A stretch of 64,000 nt of DNA from DAOTWC01 sp048499435 (GTDB lineage Bacteria; Chloroflexota; Anaerolineae; Aggregatilineales; Phototrophicaceae), in the NCBI GenBank assembly GCA_048499435.1, contig JASNZW010000001.1, positions 682,001 through 746,000 on the forward strand, written 5' to 3'. The first letter of the stretch is position 1; each line of letters starts with the position of its first letter. Shown here piece by piece: positions 16,380 to 24,644 of this stretch. Below the pieces are notes generated by a model. That model did not search any database. It saw only the letters and a list, made by a program, of their open reading frames with translations, and was not told where the DNA came from. The translations under genes were made by a program, and so were the position numbers.

Positions 16380-17165
16380 CTACGGCAGCGTTAAAATGAG
16401 CGGTTCGCCGTCCGTGATGGCGATGGTGTGCTCGAAGTGGGCGCACAGCGAGCCATCACGGGCGACAACCGTCCATTTGTCCTGCAGTTCGCGCGTGTCG
16501 GGCCGCCCGCTGATGACCATCGGCTCCAGCGCGTAGACCATCCCCGGCTGCAGCGCGAAGCTCTGCCAGCCGCTGCGCCGGCGCTCAGCGCGCGGCCACC
16601 AGTTAGGGACCTGTGGGTCCTCGTGCATGGCGCGGCCTACGCCGTGCCCGGTGTACTCGCGCGCGACGCTGTAGCCCTGGCGCTCAACATAATGCTGAAT
16701 CGCCAGCGCCACGTCGCGCGTTTCCGCCGGCAGCTTTGAGGCGCGAATGCCGACCCACAGCGCCTCCTCGGTCACGTCCAGCAGGCGCTGCACCGCCGGC
16801 GCGATCTCGCCCACCGCGTAAGTCCAGGCAGCGTCACCGACGAACCCCTGGTAGACCGTGCCGACATCAATACTGATGATGTCGCCCGCTTTGAGCGTGC
16901 GCGCGCCAGGGATGCCGTGCACCAGCTCCTCGTTCACCGACGCGCAGATGGACGCCGGGAAATCGGGCGCGTCGGGCTTAGGGTAGCCCAGAAACGCCGG
17001 CGTCGCGCCGTGATCGCGGATCACCTGTTCGGCAAGGCGGTCGAGCTGTTTAGTGGTGACACCAGGGCGCACATGCTCACGCATGGCCTGGTGCACCCGC
17101 GCCGCGATGCGCCCCGCCTCGCGCATGATCGCGATTTCTTCCGGCGTTTTCAGGTGAACGGCCAT
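16380..17165 (-). CDS. map: Type I methionine aminopeptidase
   Basis: Removes the initiator methionine from new proteins with a two-metal centre. The 261-residue enzyme has the metal ligands in order: DVGTVYQGFVGDAAW (two Asp), GHGVGRAMHEDP (His), ALEPM (Glu) and HFEHTIAIT (Glu). A short Arg-rich insertion (WWPRAERRRSGW) follows the His motif. The ATG at MAVHLKTPEEI is chosen because it has GGGGA upstream and avoids overlap with adk. The adk-map order is standard for the spc operon. Confidence 0.96.
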   Translation of the reverse strand: MAVHLKTPEEIAIMREAGRIAARVHQAMREHVRPGVTTKQLDRLAEQVIRDHGATPAFLGYPKPDAPDFPASICASVNEELVHGIPGARTLKAGDIISIDVGTVYQGFVGDAAWTYAVGEIAPAVQRLLDVTEEALWVGIRASKLPAETRDVALAIQHYVERQGYSVAREYTGHGVGRAMHEDPQVPNWWPRAERRRSGWQSFALQPGMVYALEPMVISGRPDTRELQDKWTVVARDGSLCAHFEHTIAITDGEPLILTLP

Positions 17166-17190
17166 CGTGTCCCCGTCGGTCTGGGCGCTG

Positions 17191-17901
17191 TCAGCGCGCC
17201 CGCAGCCGGTCAACCGCGGCCTGGATATCGCTGCTGACGGCGGCGATCGGCTGGTCGGCGTTGATCTCGATCAGCAGGCCGCGCCCGTCGTAGTAGCGAA
17301 TCAGCGCCGCTGTCTGGTCCAGGTAGGTGTCAATGCGCTTGATGATGGCGGCGACGTTGGCGTCATCCGGGCGGCGGACCAGCCGTTCGCCGCTGGCCTT
17401 GTGGACGGCGGCCAGGCGCGGCGGGTAAGCGCCCTGCGGATGTTCCTCAAATGACCAGCTAATCTCGGCATCGTCGTAAAAAATGTTGTAGGCCCGGCCA
17501 TCCGCCGCCAGCACGCGCCCGAAAGCGCGCTTAAGCGCGGTGAACAGGTCCAGCTTGAGCAGCAGCACCGCGCTGAGCGCCTTGCCCTGGCTGGCGAGAT
17601 ACTCGTCCAGCCAGCGCGCCTGGGCCTCGTTGCGCGGGTAGCCGTCCAGGACGGCGCCGGGGGCCGCGTCAGGCTGCTCCAGGCGGTCGCGCACGACTTC
17701 GTTGGTGATGTCGTCGGGAACCAGCGCGCCCTCGGTTATGATCTGTTGGATACGGCGGGCCAGGTCGTCTGTGCGCGTTTTCATGGCGCGAAACAGAACG
17801 CCGGTGGACACATGTGGAATGCCATAGGTCTGGCTGATGAAACTGGCCTGGACGCCCTTGCCCGCGCCCTGCACGCCCATCAGGTTCAGGTATAAAGTCA
17901 T
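17191..17901 (-). CDS. adk: Adenylate kinase-like NMP kinase, divergent P-loop and lid
   Basis: Position between secY and map identifies it as Adk, which interconverts ATP, AMP and ADP. The 236-residue protein has the P-loop GVQGAGKG (residues 9-16) where most have GPPGAGKG, the AMP-site stretch HVSTGVLFRA and the DGYPRNEAQARWLDE motif. The lid region (about 130-165) is unusual: the four-cysteine or standard GRR(V/I)-type lid is replaced by GRAYNIFYDDAEISWSFEEHP. Basic residues RLVRRPDDA that bind the phosphates remain. It may therefore be a divergent Adk or another NMP kinase taking its place. Confidence 0.85.
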   Translation of the reverse strand: MTLYLNLMGVQGAGKGVQASFISQTYGIPHVSTGVLFRAMKTRTDDLARRIQQIITEGALVPDDITNEVVRDRLEQPDAAPGAVLDGYPRNEAQARWLDEYLASQGKALSAVLLLKLDLFTALKRAFGRVLAADGRAYNIFYDDAEISWSFEEHPQGAYPPRLAAVHKASGERLVRRPDDANVAAIIKRIDTYLDQTAALIRYYDGRGLLIEINADQPIAAVSSDIQAAVDRLRAR

Positions 17902-17970
17902 TTTCGTGGTTCCTTAAATATAGTCCCTTACTGCGGCTTTCGCCCCCCATCCCCCGTCGCGCGGGCCTCC

Positions 17971-17999
17971 AACCCCCTTCCCTGGAGAGAGAGGGGGTT
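17971..17999. repeat. CT/GA-rich palindrome between adk and secY
   Basis: AACCCCCT pairs with AGGGGGTT around a CT/GA-rich centre. It lies in the 111-base gap between secY and adk and resembles the palindrome at 12077-12098. The adjoining bases up to 17945 are C-rich without a coding frame. Confidence 0.55.
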
Positions 18000-18012
18000 A
18001 GAGGGTGAAGTT

Positions 18013-19335
18013 TTATCGCATAAAGCCTTCGTAGTTGCGCATGACGAGCTGGGCTTCAAGCTGGCGCATTGTGTCAATCACCACGCCGACAACGATGATG
18101 AGGCCCGAGCCGGTGATCACCAGCGCAGCATTCGCCGCGCTGCCGCTGACAAACTCGGTGGGGAACAGCAGCCGGTTGACGAACTCGATAATGCCGGGCA
18201 CGACCGCGATCGTCCCCAGGAACAGCGCGCCTACAATGGTGATGCGGCGCGACACGCGCAGGATGTACTCATGCGTGCGCTTGCCGGGCCGGATGCCGGG
18301 GATGTAGCCGCCCTGCCGCTGGAGGTTCTCCGCCAGGTTCTGGTTGCCGATCATGGTCTCGGCGTAGAAGAAGGTAAAGCCAACGGTCAGCAGAAAGAAC
18401 GTCAGCCAGTAAGCGACGCCCTGGTTGTTGCCAAACGTCTGCATGATCGAATCGCCCACTGGGCCGGGCGGGAACAGGCCCACGACAATCGCCGGGAAGG
18501 CGGTGATCGCCTGGGCGAAGATCAGCGGGATCATGCCGACCGGGTTCACGCGCAGCGGAATGTGGGTGCTGGCCCCGCCATACTGCTTGCGCCCGCGCAC
18601 GCGCTTGCCGTAATGCACGGGGATGCGGCGCACGCCTTCCTGGATAATCACGATCGCGACGATGCTCACCAGCGTGATCACCACGAACAGGACGATATTG
18701 TAGATCGGCTGCGTCGTGGTGGAGATCAGCCGCGCCAGGTTGTTGGGCGCGCCGGCCACGATGCCGGCGAAGATGATGATCGAGATGCCGTTGCCGATGC
18801 CCTGTTCGGTAATCAGCTCGCCCAGCCACACCGCGAACATCGTGCCCGCCGTCATGGTGGTGATAACCGTCAGCGTCAGCAGGAAGTCAGAGCCGAAGCC
18901 GGGGATGATGGGCGCGCCGCCCAACTGCCCGAAGATGGCGATCTGGCCGAAGCCCTGCACGATAGCCATCGGGATCGTCAGGTAATACTGGTAGCGCTGG
19001 AGCTTTTCCTGGCCGCCCGGCTCTTTCTGGATAGCCTCAAGCTGCGGGATGATGGGCGTGAGCAGTTGGAAGATAATGGACGCCGTAATATACGGGTACA
19101 CGCCCATCGCAATCACGCTGAAGTTCTTCAGCGCGCCGCCCGACAGCAGATTGATGACGTTTGCCAGCCCGGCCCCCTGCCCCGCGAACAACTGGTTGAG
19201 GGCGCTGGGGTCCACACCGATCACCGGGACGTGCGCGGCGAACTGGTACACCACCAGAATCAGGCCCGTGAACAGCAGCTTATTGCGCAGGTCTGGCAGG
19301 CGCCAGGCGTTGCGAAGGGCTTCAACAGCTTGCAT
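18013..19335 (-). CDS. secY: Protein translocase subunit SecY
   Basis: The channel subunit of the Sec translocon in the cytoplasmic membrane. The 440-residue protein has ten hydrophobic helices. Typical motifs are the N-terminal amphipathic ALRNAWRLPDLRNKLLFTGLILV, the plug region NLLSGGALKNFSVIAMGVYPYITASI and the cytosolic loop with IPVHYGKRVRGRKQYGG used by SecA and ribosomes. It is 119 bases after rplO, the usual place in the spc operon. Confidence 0.98.
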   Translation of the reverse strand: MQAVEALRNAWRLPDLRNKLLFTGLILVVYQFAAHVPVIGVDPSALNQLFAGQGAGLANVINLLSGGALKNFSVIAMGVYPYITASIIFQLLTPIIPQLEAIQKEPGGQEKLQRYQYYLTIPMAIVQGFGQIAIFGQLGGAPIIPGFGSDFLLTLTVITTMTAGTMFAVWLGELITEQGIGNGISIIIFAGIVAGAPNNLARLISTTTQPIYNIVLFVVITLVSIVAIVIIQEGVRRIPVHYGKRVRGRKQYGGASTHIPLRVNPVGMIPLIFAQAITAFPAIVVGLFPPGPVGDSIMQTFGNNQGVAYWLTFFLLTVGFTFFYAETMIGNQNLAENLQRQGGYIPGIRPGKRTHEYILRVSRRITIVGALFLGTIAVVPGIIEFVNRLLFPTEFVSGSAANAALVITGSGLIIVVGVVIDTMRQLEAQLVMRNYEGFMR

Positions 19336-19454
19336 AGTTCAGTCTCAGTCTCTAGTCGTTATTCAGAACAGCCCGCTGCGGTTTTCGGCGGCCCGCGCCC
19401 CGGTCAGGGGGTGGCCAGCGGTGAAAAACCGCCGCGGGACAGCGGAAAGACGCC

Positions 19455-19982
19455 TCAGGCGCCGTCGTCGCCGAACATCTCGGCAAGTTTTTCCTTCGGC
19501 AGCAGCTTCACCGTGGCGCGCGCGCCCGTCAGTTTGATCGGCAGCGTTTGCATCGTGCCGCCCGCCGCCTCGATCTTGCTGGCCGCGCCCTTAGTGAAGC
19601 GGTGCGCCTGGATGGACAGCTTCTTCGTCAGCTCGCCGTTGCCCAGAATCACGACCGGGCGGTCAGCCTCGCGCACGTAGCCGATCTCGGCCAGCAGCGC
19701 CGGCGTGACCTCAGTCCCGGCGGCCAGCTCGTTGAGGCGGCCCACGTTCACTTCCTGGTACTCGATGCGGAAGATGTTAGTAAAGCCGCGCTTGAAGGGG
19801 AGCCGCCGCACCAGCGGAAGCTGGCCGCCCTCGAAGTACGGGCCTTTGCCGCCGCCGCTGCGCGCGCCCTGGCCTTTTGTGCCGCGCCCGGCGGTTTTAC
19901 CCTTGCCGGCGGAGATACCCCGGCCAACGCGGGTCCGTTCTTTCTGCGAACCCTTGGTGGGCTTTAAGTCGTGGAGCTTCAT
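19455..19982 (-). CDS. rplO: 50S ribosomal protein uL15
   Basis: A 175-residue uL15, about 25-30 residues longer than usual because of a C-terminal extension ending in an acidic EKLAEMFGDDGA. The N-terminal glycine- and basic-rich extension (RVGRGISAGKGKTAGRGTKG) that threads into 23S rRNA is typical. It overlaps rpmD by four bases (ATGA type), indicating coupled translation. Confidence 0.97.
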   Translation of the reverse strand: MKLHDLKPTKGSQKERTRVGRGISAGKGKTAGRGTKGQGARSGGGKGPYFEGGQLPLVRRLPFKRGFTNIFRIEYQEVNVGRLNELAAGTEVTPALLAEIGYVREADRPVVILGNGELTKKLSIQAHRFTKGAASKIEAAGGTMQTLPIKLTGARATVKLLPKEKLAEMFGDDGA

Positions 19983-20173
19983 TTTACGTCTACCTCTTCA
20001 ACGCGCAGCAGGTGTTCGATCTTGGCGACCATGCCGCGAATGACAGGGGTGTCGTCCCGCTCAACCGTCGCGTTTATGCGCCGCAGCCCTAACGCGCGGG
20101 CGGTCGCCCCCTGGTCCTTACGATAGCCGATAGGGCTTTTCACCAGCGTGATGCGCAGCTTTTTCTGGGCCAT
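19979..20173 (-). CDS. rpmD: 50S ribosomal protein uL30
   Basis: A 64-residue uL30: KLRITLVKSPIGYRKDQGATARALGLRRINATVERDD is the family core, ending in KIEHLLRVEEVD. It is five bases from rpsE and overlaps rplO by four. Confidence 0.97.
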   Translation of the reverse strand: MAQKKLRITLVKSPIGYRKDQGATARALGLRRINATVERDDTPVIRGMVAKIEHLLRVEEVDVK

Positions 20174-20179
20174 GCGCGC

Positions 20180-20773
20180 TTACTCCTCGTCCGTCTCTAT
20201 GATTTCCGAGACACGGCGCGCCGGGCGCTCGACCGTGGGCTTGCGGCGCATCCAGAAGGGGCGCACGTCGTTCACGTCCTTGCCGCGCATCGCGGCGATC
20301 TCCTCCGGCGTTTGCAGCGTTTGCAGCGCCGTCAGCGTCGCCATCGCCACGTTGAGCAGGTTCGGGCTGCCCTGGCTCTTGGTCAGAATGTCGCGCACGC
20401 CCACCGCTTCCAGCACGGCGCGCACGCTGCCGCCGGCGATCACGCCCGTGCCGGGGGAAGCCGGCTTAAGCATCACCACCGCGCCGCCGTAGCGGCCCGT
20501 GACCGGGTAAGGGATGGTCGTGCCAGCCAGCGCCACCTTCTCCATGTTATGGCGGGCGTGCTCGCTGCCTTTACGGATGCTGTCCGGGACGCCGCGCGCT
20601 TTGCCCACGCCCACGCCCACGCGCCCGTTGTTGTCGCCCACGATCACCACCGTGCGGAAGGCGAAACGCCGCCCGCCCTTGATGACTTTGGCGACACGTT
20701 TGATGTCTACGACGCGCTCGTCGAGTTCTTCGCGCTCTTCGTCGCGCCGGGGTTCCCGTCGTCTATCTGCCAT
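20180..20773 (-). CDS. rpsE: 30S ribosomal protein uS5
   Basis: A 197-residue uS5, which supports decoding accuracy and mRNA unwinding at the entry channel. The core runs from ERVVDIKRVAKVIKGGRRFAF through GVGVGKARGVPDSIRKG and GVIAGGSVRAVLEAVGV. It has a charged N-terminal tail rich in Arg/Asp/Glu and a C-terminal extension after RGKDVNDVRPFW; both are longer than in E. coli (166 residues). Confidence 0.98.
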   Translation of the reverse strand: MADRRREPRRDEEREELDERVVDIKRVAKVIKGGRRFAFRTVVIVGDNNGRVGVGVGKARGVPDSIRKGSEHARHNMEKVALAGTTIPYPVTGRYGGAVVMLKPASPGTGVIAGGSVRAVLEAVGVRDILTKSQGSPNLLNVAMATLTALQTLQTPEEIAAMRGKDVNDVRPFWMRRKPTVERPARRVSEIIETDEE

Positions 20774-20788
20774 CTGTTTGCTCCACCC

Positions 20789-21160
20789 CTAAAAGTCGAG
20801 ACCGGCTTCGCGCGCGCCTTCGGCCACCGCCGCGACCCGGCCATGATAGCGAAAGCCGCCCCGGTCGAACACTACTTTTTCGATACCAGCCTGTTTGGCG
20901 CGTTCACCGACGACCTTGCCGACAATCCTGGCCGCTTCCAGCTTGGTCTTGCCGGTGGCCTGGGCAGCCACTTCTTTGTCCAGTGTGGACGCGGACACAA
21001 CGGTGTGGCCCTGGCTGTCGTCAATCACCTGCGCGTAGATATTCGTCAGGCTGCGAAAGATGTTCAGGCGCGGACGCTGGGCTGTGCCGCTCACACGGGC
21101 GCGCACGCGGCGCTGGCGCTGCTTACGGCCCATATATTTTTGCTTCGTTGCACTGGTCAT
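20789..21160 (-). CDS. rplR: 50S ribosomal protein uL18
   Basis: A 123-residue 5S rRNA-binding protein. RQRRVRARVSGTAQRPRLNIFRSLTNIYAQVIDD and the ending FDRGGFRYHGRVAAVAEGAREAGLDF match the family throughout. Spacing of 15 bases to rpsE. Confidence 0.98.
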   Translation of the reverse strand: MTSATKQKYMGRKQRQRRVRARVSGTAQRPRLNIFRSLTNIYAQVIDDSQGHTVVSASTLDKEVAAQATGKTKLEAARIVGKVVGERAKQAGIEKVVFDRGGFRYHGRVAAVAEGAREAGLDF

Positions 21161-21171
21161 AGCAAACCTGC

Positions 21172-21711
21172 CTACTTACCTGTCTTGCCCGCTTTACGGC
21201 GGACATGCTCGTTGGCGTAGCGCACGCCTTTGCCATCATAGGGTTCCGGCGGGCGCAGCTCGCGAATGTTAGCCGCCACCTGGCCGACGGACTGCTTATC
21301 AATGCCGATCACGCGCACCAGCCGCCCGCGTTCCTCAACGGCAAAGCTGATGCCAGCGGGCGGGTGAACGACGATCTCGTGCGAGTAGCCCAGCTTCATC
21401 ACCAGGTCCTGCCCGCGCATTTCGCCGCTGTAGCCCACGCCCTCGATAGACAGCACTTTCTCAAAACCTGCCGACACGCCCGTCACCATATTGGCGACCA
21501 GGGCGCGCGTGAGGCCGTGCAGGGCGCGGTGCTGGCGAGCGTCGCTTGGGCGTTCGACCAGCAGCGTGCCGTCTTCCTGTTTGACGGTGATTTCCGGGTG
21601 AACTGTAAAGCGCAGTTCGCCTTTCGGGCCGGTGACCGTCAGGTCCTGGTTGTCGATGTTCACGCTGACCTTAGCGGGCAGTGGAATAGGTTTCTTGCCA
21701 ATGCGCGACAC
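21172..21711 (-). CDS. rplF: 50S ribosomal protein uL6
   Basis: A 179-residue uL6 from the base of the L7/L12 stalk. It opens SRIGKKPIPLPAKV and carries the signature PEPYDGKGVRYANEHVRRKAGKTGK at the end. It lies between rpsH and rplR as usual. Confidence 0.98.
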   Translation of the reverse strand: MSRIGKKPIPLPAKVSVNIDNQDLTVTGPKGELRFTVHPEITVKQEDGTLLVERPSDARQHRALHGLTRALVANMVTGVSAGFEKVLSIEGVGYSGEMRGQDLVMKLGYSHEIVVHPPAGISFAVEERGRLVRVIGIDKQSVGQVAANIRELRPPEPYDGKGVRYANEHVRRKAGKTGK

Positions 21712-21723
21712 GCTGCACCTCCC

Positions 21724-22128
21724 TTACCAGACGTAGCAGAGCACTTCGCCGCCGACGCGCTGGCGGCGGGCCTGCTGGTCGGTCATCACCCCTTTGGGGG
21801 TGGTTACGATGGCAATGCCGATCCCGCTGCGCACACGCGGCAGGTCGCCGGACTTGCTGTAGATGCGCCGCCCCGGCTTGCTGATGCGGGTAATAGCGGT
21901 GATAACCGGGCGGCGGTTGCGCCGCGGGCCGTAATACTTCAGCTTGATGGTTATCATCGGCACGGGCGTTTGTTCGCCCACGGTATAGTCTTCGACAAAC
22001 CCTTCATCCTTGAGGATGCGGGCGATCTCAACCTTGATCTTGGAAGCCGGCACGTCCACCTCGCCCAGCCCGGCCAGCAGGCCGTTGCGGATGCGGGTCA
22101 GCATATCGGCAATCGGGTCATTCGTCAT
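21724..22128 (-). CDS. rpsH: 30S ribosomal protein uS8
   Basis: A 134-residue uS8 that binds helix 21 of 16S rRNA. DPIADMLTRIRNGLLAG opens it and the C-terminal GIGIAIVTTPKGVMTDQQARRQRVGGEVLCYVW is complete. In E. coli this protein represses its own operon; no evident uS8 target structure is recognised here. Confidence 0.98.
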   Translation of the reverse strand: MTNDPIADMLTRIRNGLLAGLGEVDVPASKIKVEIARILKDEGFVEDYTVGEQTPVPMITIKLKYYGPRRNRRPVITAITRISKPGRRIYSKSGDLPRVRSGIGIAIVTTPKGVMTDQQARRQRVGGEVLCYVW

Positions 22129-22140
22129 GAGTGCGCTCTC

Positions 22141-22347
22141 CTACCAGCTAGACTTGACGACGCCGGGAATTTTGCCCTGGAGCGCCATCTCGCGGAAGTG
22201 GATGCGGCACAGGCCGAAGCGCCGGATATAGCCGCGTGGGCGCCCGCAGATTTTGCCAGAGTTAGGGTCCACAAACTGGCAGCGGTTGCGCACGCGCACC
22301 TTGTATTTCCGCCGGCCCTCACGGGCGGTGATTGATTTCTTTGCCAT
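22141..22347 (-). CDS. rpsN: 30S ribosomal protein uS14, type Z with an insertion in the zinc site
   Basis: A 68-residue type Z uS14 of the 30S head (the usual length is 61). The normal CxxC-x12-CxxC knuckle is altered: the first pair is Cys-x10-Cys because eight extra residues (about FVDPNSGK) follow RCQ, and the last pair is LCRIH, where the fourth cysteine is replaced by histidine. Everything else, including GRPRGYIRRFGLC and the closing GKIPGVVKSSW, is standard. The reading frame is clean on both sides, so this is not a sequencing slip. Zinc may be bound as Cys3His. Confidence 0.95.
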   Translation of the reverse strand: MAKKSITAREGRRKYKVRVRNRCQFVDPNSGKICGRPRGYIRRFGLCRIHFREMALQGKIPGVVKSSW

Positions 22348-22356
22348 TTCCTGTTC

Positions 22357-22905
22357 CTAATTCTCCCGGAAGGGCATTCCCAGCAGTTTGAGCAGACGCC
22401 GGCCTTCTTCGTCGGTCTTGGCGGTGGTGACGACGGTGATCTCCATCCCACGCACTTTGTCAATTTTGTCGTACTGAATTTCCGGGAAGATAAGCTGCTC
22501 GCGCAGGCCGATCGTGTAGTTGCCGCGCCCGTCAAATGTGTCGGGCGAGATGCCGCGAAAGTCGCGCGTGCGCGGCAGCGCCACGTTGATAAAGCGGTCC
22601 AGCAGCGCCCACATGCGGGCGCCGCGCAGCGTCACCTTGACGCCGATCGCGCGGCCCTCGCGCAGCTTGAAGTTGGCGATGCTTTTGCGCGCCTTGGTGA
22701 TAACCGGCTGCTGGCCGGTGATCTGGCGCAGGTCTTCGACGGCGCCATCCAGCGACTTAGGGTTATCCAGCGCCTCGCCCACACCGATGTTAATGACCAC
22801 CTTGCTGATGCGGGGCACTTCCATCGGGTTGCTGTAGCCGAATTCCTCGGTCAACTGTTTGGTGATCTCTTCCCGGTAGCGGGTTTGCAGATGATGCTGT
22901 GCCAT
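22357..22905 (-). CDS. rplE: 50S ribosomal protein uL5
   Basis: A 182-residue 5S rRNA-binding protein of the central protuberance. VPRISKVVINIGVGEAL, ITGQQPVITKARKSIANFKLREG and the ending MEITVVTTAKTDEEGRRLLKLLGMPF are typical. It lies nine bases before rpsN. Confidence 0.98.
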   Translation of the reverse strand: MAQHHLQTRYREEITKQLTEEFGYSNPMEVPRISKVVINIGVGEALDNPKSLDGAVEDLRQITGQQPVITKARKSIANFKLREGRAIGVKVTLRGARMWALLDRFINVALPRTRDFRGISPDTFDGRGNYTIGLREQLIFPEIQYDKIDKVRGMEITVVTTAKTDEEGRRLLKLLGMPFREN

Positions 22906-22926
22906 TGGTCTCTACCTCGCCCCGGT

Positions 22927-23250
22927 CTAGTCAATATCCGCGCCGCACTTGCGGCAGACGCGGGTTTTGAAGCCATCATCGCGCACGCGGAAGCCAACGC
23001 GCGTGGATTTGCCGCACTGGGTGCACACCAGCATCACGTTCGACAGGTGAATGGGGCCTTCGAACTCGATAATCTGAGCCTGCACCTGCTGGCGGCCAGC
23101 CTGCCGCGCCTTCTGGTGTTTCTTGAGGACGTTAACGCCCTCCACCACGACACGGTTGTCTTTGTTACGCACGGCGACGACCTTGCCGCGCTCGCCCACA
23201 TCTTTGCCGGCGATCACCTCAACGGTATCGCCCTCTTTAATCCGCTGCAT
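22927..23250 (-). CDS. rplX: 50S ribosomal protein uL24 with C-terminal zinc ribbon
   Basis: A 107-residue uL24, an assembly initiator near the exit tunnel. The KOW motif is seen at residues 6-30 (GDTVEVIAGKDVGERGKVVAV). The C-terminal half carries two CxxC pairs (VCTQCGK and VCRKCGAD), a likely zinc ribbon found in some bacterial lineages and absent from E. coli. Confidence 0.97.
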   Translation of the reverse strand: MQRIKEGDTVEVIAGKDVGERGKVVAVRNKDNRVVVEGVNVLKKHQKARQAGRQQVQAQIIEFEGPIHLSNVMLVCTQCGKSTRVGFRVRDDGFKTRVCRKCGADID

Positions 23251-23269
23251 GTCACACTTACTCCACCAC

Positions 23270-23641
23270 TCACAAAGTTTCCGGGGCCAGCGAGACGATC
23301 TTCATAAAGCCCTTGTCGCGCAGCTCGCGCGCCACCGGCCCGAACACGCGGGTCCCTTTGGGGTTCGTCAGGTCGTCGGCCAGCAGGACAGCGGCGTTGT
23401 CATCAAAACGGATATACGAGCCGTCAGCGCGGCGGTATTCCTTGGCGGTGCGCACGATCACCGCGCGCACAACATCGCTTTTCTTGACGCTGCCGTCGGT
23501 TGAGGCTGATTTCACCGTCGCCACGACGATGTCGCCCACGCGGCCATAACGCTTCTTCGAGCCGCCGACCACGTGGATCACGAGCAGCTCGCGGGCGCCG
23601 CTGTTGTCGGCGACCGTCAGGCGGGATTCATGCTGGATCAT
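23270..23641 (-). CDS. rplN: 50S ribosomal protein uL14
   Basis: A 123-residue uL14: MIQHESRLTVADNSGARELLVIHV at the start, then GTRVFGPVARELRDKGFMKIVSLAPE. It forms an intersubunit bridge and is the docking site of RsfS, which is encoded at the left of this window. It overlaps rpsQ by four bases. Confidence 0.98.
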   Translation of the reverse strand: MIQHESRLTVADNSGARELLVIHVVGGSKKRYGRVGDIVVATVKSASTDGSVKKSDVVRAVIVRTAKEYRRADGSYIRFDDNAAVLLADDLTNPKGTRVFGPVARELRDKGFMKIVSLAPETL

Positions 23642-23961
23642 TCCGCCGCCTCCTCGCCGCTGCCGGCAGCGGGCTGCTCGGCTTCACCGGCAATCGGCTG
23701 CAGCACGCGGTTGCCCACGTCCTCCAGCACCGTTTCGACCACCCAGCGCTTGGTCTTGCTGTAGGGCTTGCTTTCGACCACGCGCACCAGGCTGCCGGTT
23801 TTGACAGCGTTGCTTTCGTCGTGGGCATAAATCTTCTTGGTGGTGCGCACGACCTTCTTGTAAATGCGGTGGGGCTTGTTGATCTCGATGGCCACTACCA
23901 CCGTCTTGTCCATCTTGTCGCTGACGACGCGGCCCACCAGCCGCCGGCGTTTGTTAACCAT
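23638..23961 (-). CDS. rpsQ: 30S ribosomal protein uS17
   Basis: A 107-residue uS17. RRLVGRVVSDKMDKTVVVAIE and the later HDESNAVKTGSLVRVVESKPYSKTKRW match the family. A C-terminal tail of about 20 residues, rich in Ala/Glu/Gly, exceeds the usual ~85. The ATG is preferred over a GTG 18 bases upstream because that GTG lies inside the GGTGAGG ribosome site. It overlaps rpmC by eight bases. Confidence 0.97.
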   Translation of the reverse strand: MVNKRRRLVGRVVSDKMDKTVVVAIEINKPHRIYKKVVRTTKKIYAHDESNAVKTGSLVRVVESKPYSKTKRWVVETVLEDVGNRVLQPIAGEAEQPAAGSGEEAAE

Positions 23962-24181
23962 TGCTCTTGCTTTCCTCACCTGCCACCTGGGCAGCCAGTT
24001 GGCGCTCGCGCAGGACGGTCTTCACGCGCGCGATGTCGCGCCGGGTGTAGCGCAGGGCGTTAGTGTCTTCCAGTTGGCCAGACGACAGCTGCAGGCGCTG
24101 CTTGAACATCGCCTCCCTGAGGTCTTCCAGCTCATCCAGAAGCTGTTCGGTAGTCATGTTGCGAAGGGCGCGCACGTCCAT
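23954..24181 (-). CDS. rpmC: 50S ribosomal protein uL29
   Basis: A 75-residue two-helix protein at the exit tunnel, a docking point for trigger factor and SRP. MDVRALRNMTTEQLLDELEDLREAMFKQRLQLSSGQLEDTN and the helix YTRRDIARVKTVLRERQ are diagnostic. Start and stop overlap with the neighbours (one base with rplP, eight with rpsQ). Confidence 0.97.
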   Translation of the reverse strand: MDVRALRNMTTEQLLDELEDLREAMFKQRLQLSSGQLEDTNALRYTRRDIARVKTVLRERQLAAQVAGEESKSNG

Positions 24182-24618
24182 CAGTTCACCACCTCCTGGC
24201 CGGAGATCGAGTCAATGCGTTTGATGAAGCGCGTTTTGCACGGCAGCTTGTGGCCGGCCAGGCGCAGGGCCTCGCGCGCTTCTTCTTCGCCGATACCGCT
24301 CATCTCGAACAGGACACGCCCCGGCTTGACCACCGCCACCCACATCTCGACCGAGCCTTTGCCCTTGCCCATGCGGGTTTCAGCCGCCTTCTTGGTCACC
24401 GGCTTGTCGGGAAAAATGCGGATCCACACCTTGCCCCGGCGCTTGATGTAGCGCATCATCGTGCGCCGCGCCGCTTCGATCTGGCGGCTGTTGATCCACA
24501 CCGGCTCCAGCGCCTGCAGGCCGTAGTCGCCAAACGAGACCACCGCCCCGCGCAGTTCAGTTCCTGTGCGGCGCCCGCGATTTTGCTTGCGCCACTTAAC
24601 ACGTTTTGGCATTAACAC
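24181..24618 (-). CDS. rplP: 50S ribosomal protein uL16
   Basis: A 145-residue uL16, which helps place aminoacyl-tRNA near the peptidyl transferase centre. PKRVKWRKQNRGRRTG and MGKGKGSVEMWVAVVKPGRVLFE are typical. A GTG start, eight bases from GAGGAG, adds two residues before the usual MPKRVK; the ATG six bases later lies rather far from that site. Confidence 0.97.
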   Translation of the reverse strand: MLMPKRVKWRKQNRGRRTGTELRGAVVSFGDYGLQALEPVWINSRQIEAARRTMMRYIKRRGKVWIRIFPDKPVTKKAAETRMGKGKGSVEMWVAVVKPGRVLFEMSGIGEEEAREALRLAGHKLPCKTRFIKRIDSISGQEVVN

Positions 24619-24644
24619 GGTTCGTACTCCTCAGTGCGGCCTGG

